Source: Clostridiales bacterium (GTDB lineage Bacteria > Bacillota > Clostridia > Oscillospirales > Oscillospiraceae). From it: a DNA stretch of 14,519 nt. The notes beneath the pieces were generated by a model, which had not been told where the DNA came from, searched no databases, and saw only the letters and a list, made by a program, of their open reading frames with translations. The DNA lies in contig JAJQAS010000259.1 in assembly GCA_021203685.1 (NCBI GenBank), forward strand, positions 1 to 14,519, given 5' to 3'. A program made the translations under genes and the position numbers. Below, in pieces: positions 13,060 through 14,519 of this stretch (the first letter of the stretch is position 1; each line of letters begins with the position of its first letter).

Positions 13060-14519
13060 ATGGCAAAAACCGATCTGGTGATCGTGGAATCACCGGCAAA
13101 GGCAAAAACGATCGGCCGATACCTCGGCCCCAACTATACCGTCATCGCCTCCATGGGCCACATCCGGGACCTGCCCAAGAGCAAGCTGGGGGTGGACATC
13201 GAGGCCGACTTCCAGCCCGACTACCAGCCCATCAAGGGCAAAGAGGACATCATCAAGAGCCTGCGCAAGGCCGCCAAAAACAGCAATCGCGTCTACCTGG
13301 CAACCGACCCGGACCGGGAGGGGGAGGCCATTTCCTGGCACCTGAAAGAGCTGCTGGAGCTGCCCGACGACCGGACGTACCGCGTCACCTTTAACGAAAT
13401 CACCAAAACCGTGGTCAACGAGTCCATCGCCGCCCCCCGGAGCATCGACCAGGACCTGGTGGACGCCCAGCAGGCCCGGCGCATTCTGGACCGCATCGTG
13501 GGCTATCAGCTGTCCCCCCTGCTGTGGCGAAAAATCCGCCGGGGGCTCTCCGCCGGGCGGGTCCAGTCCGTGGCCACCCGGCTGGTGGTGGACCGGGAGA
13601 ATGAAATTCGCGCCTTCGTCCCCCAGGAATACTGGTCGCTGGACGTGCGGCTGGAGCGCATCGCTCCCCAAATCGGCTCCTTCTTGGCCCACTACCACGG
13701 GGAGGGCAAAAAGAAGGCAGAGCTGCCCAACGAGGCGGCGGTGGACGCGATTCTGGCGGACGTGGCGGTGAACCCCTTTGTGGTCACCGGCGTGCGAAAA
13801 GGGGAGAAGCAGCGCCAGCCCGCGCCCCCCTTCACCACCTCCACCCTCCAGCAGGAGGCCAGCCGCAAGCTGGGCATGACCCCCCGGCGCACCATGTCCA
13901 TCGCCCAGCAGCTCTATGAGGGCGTGGACATCGAGGGGGAGGGCGCAGTGGGCCTCATCACCTATATGCGTACCGACTCCCTGCGCCTCTCCGTGGAGGC
14001 CACCGACAGCGCCCGCGCTTTCATCCGCGCCCGCTACGGCGCGGATTACGTGCCCGCCAACACCAAAGTCTACAAGGCCAAGGCCAACGCCCAGGACGCC
14101 CACGAGGCCATCCGCCCCACCAACGTGGAGCTGGCCCCCGACGTGGTGCGCAAGAGCCTGACCCCCGACCAGTATAAGCTCTACCGGCTGATTTGGAGCC
14201 GCTTCCTGGCCTGCCAGATGTCCAACGCCGTGTTCGACACCGTCTCCATCGACGTGACCAGCGGCACCCACCTGTTCCGGGCCAGCCACCAGAGCATGAA
14301 GTTTTCCGGCTTCACCGCCGTCTACGTGGAGAGCAAGGAGGAGGGCGAGGAGGCTGTGGGTTCCCCCCTGCCCGACCTGGCGGAGGGGGAGACCGTCCGC
14401 AAGACCGCCCAGGACAAGGCCCAGCACTTCACCCAGCCCCCACCCCGCTACGCCGCGGCCCCGGGGCGCACGCTGCGGGGGGGGCGGGGCCGTGGGCGGC
14501 CCGCCCCCGGCGCCCCCCC
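13060..14519 (+). CDS. topA: DNA topoisomerase I (type IA), 3' end missing
   Basis: Relaxes negative supercoils through a covalent tyrosine-DNA link. About 486 codons are present and the frame is open at the window edge; the full protein is usually about 650-850 residues. The TOPRIM domain starts VIVESPAKAKTIGRYLG with the catalytic Glu10, and the metal-binding DPDREGE is at 83-89. The catalytic tyrosine is Tyr302 in GLITYMRTDS (codon 13963-13965). Conserved QDAHEAIRPT and SRFLACQM follow. GGAGG lies upstream of the ATG. From about 14451 the protein should read RYTEASL..GIGRPSTYAP but instead shows RYAAAPG..GRGRPAPGAP, which looks like corrupted base calls rather than biology. Confidence 0.95.
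   Translation, partial: MAKTDLVIVESPAKAKTIGRYLGPNYTVIASMGHIRDLPKSKLGVDIEADFQPDYQPIKGKEDIIKSLRKAAKNSNRVYLATDPDREGEAISWHLKELLELPDDRTYRVTFNEITKTVVNESIAAPRSIDQDLVDAQQARRILDRIVGYQLSPLLWRKIRRGLSAGRVQSVATRLVVDRENEIRAFVPQEYWSLDVRLERIAPQIGSFLAHYHGEGKKKAELPNEAAVDAILADVAVNPFVVTGVRKGEKQRQPAPPFTTSTLQQEASRKLGMTPRRTMSIAQQLYEGVDIEGEGAVGLITYMRTDSLRLSVEATDSARAFIRARYGADYVPANTKVYKAKANAQDAHEAIRPTNVELAPDVVRKSLTPDQYKLYRLIWSRFLACQMSNAVFDTVSIDVTSGTHLFRASHQSMKFSGFTAVYVESKEEGEEAVGSPLPDLAEGETVRKTAQDKAQHFTQPPPRYAAAPGRTLRGGRGRGRPAPGAP
14451..14519. other. Probable low-quality contig end (almost pure G/C)
   Basis: Only three of the last 69 bases are A or T. The reading frame length is kept and a G-x-G-R-P-x-x-x-A-P skeleton of the conserved topoisomerase motif survives, but A/T positions are replaced by G or C. 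This pattern fits sequencing or assembly artefact at an end. Confidence 0.75.

Noticed and set aside
13090..14427. 445-codon minus-strand open frame inside topA
   Set aside because: It mirrors topA codons in a GC-rich genome, and its composition (Gly, Val, His, Leu runs) does not look like a real protein.

Overview
The window looks like a piece of a GC-rich, low-oxygen Firmicutes chromosome. The closest fit is a gut clostridium of the Oscillospiraceae type (Flavonifractor/Lawsonibacter-like). This rests on the Rex redox repressor, the KtrAB potassium system, a PF06541 membrane protein, Gram-positive style ribosome sites and the dprA-topA order. That placement is inference from gene content and style, not a database match. 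Both ends look like contig edges: the left edge carries a homopolymer frameshift and the right edge turns into about 70 bases of almost pure G/C.

Layout, left to right. (1) 1-978, minus strand: a duplicated-domain membrane protein, broken by one extra base in a G/C run. (2) 979-1374: a divergent control region with several inverted repeats, a promoter for each gene, and a Rex-box overlapping the rex -35 element. (3) 1375-2001, plus: rex, ending at a perfect 17-bp bidirectional terminator shared with the sulfate operon. (4) 2098-6082, minus: a sulfate/thiosulfate ABC importer read in the order binding lipoprotein, CysT, CysW, CysA. A 148-bp repeat element sits between cysW and cysA. (5) 6083-6525: a divergent control region with two identical CAAACGTTTG palindromes, a promoter in each direction and a repeat copy. 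(6) 6526-7524, plus: a LacI-family regulator that probably controls the sulfate importer. (7) 7534-7791, minus: a small GIY-YIG protein. (8) 7792-8340: a gene-free stretch with a possible structured RNA, two terminator-like hairpins and a promoter. (9) 8341-11620, plus: KtrB, a repeat-filled gap, KtrA and a SpoU/TrmH-type RNA methyltransferase. (10) 11732 to the end, plus: dprA and the first two-thirds of topA.

The best system-level signal is the sulfate module. A LacI-type repressor, a family mostly known for sugar and purine control, lies divergent to a sulfate importer, with matched CpG-centred palindromes placed around the promoters. The second theme is repeat biology. Seven-base tandem arrays (AGCTAAN and CAATNNG types) and a hairpin-rich dispersed repeat occupy nearly every larger intergenic gap. 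They supply the stop codons of two genes and separate operon partners (cysW/cysA, ktrB/ktrA). I found no defence system, CRISPR array, prophage or intact insertion sequence.
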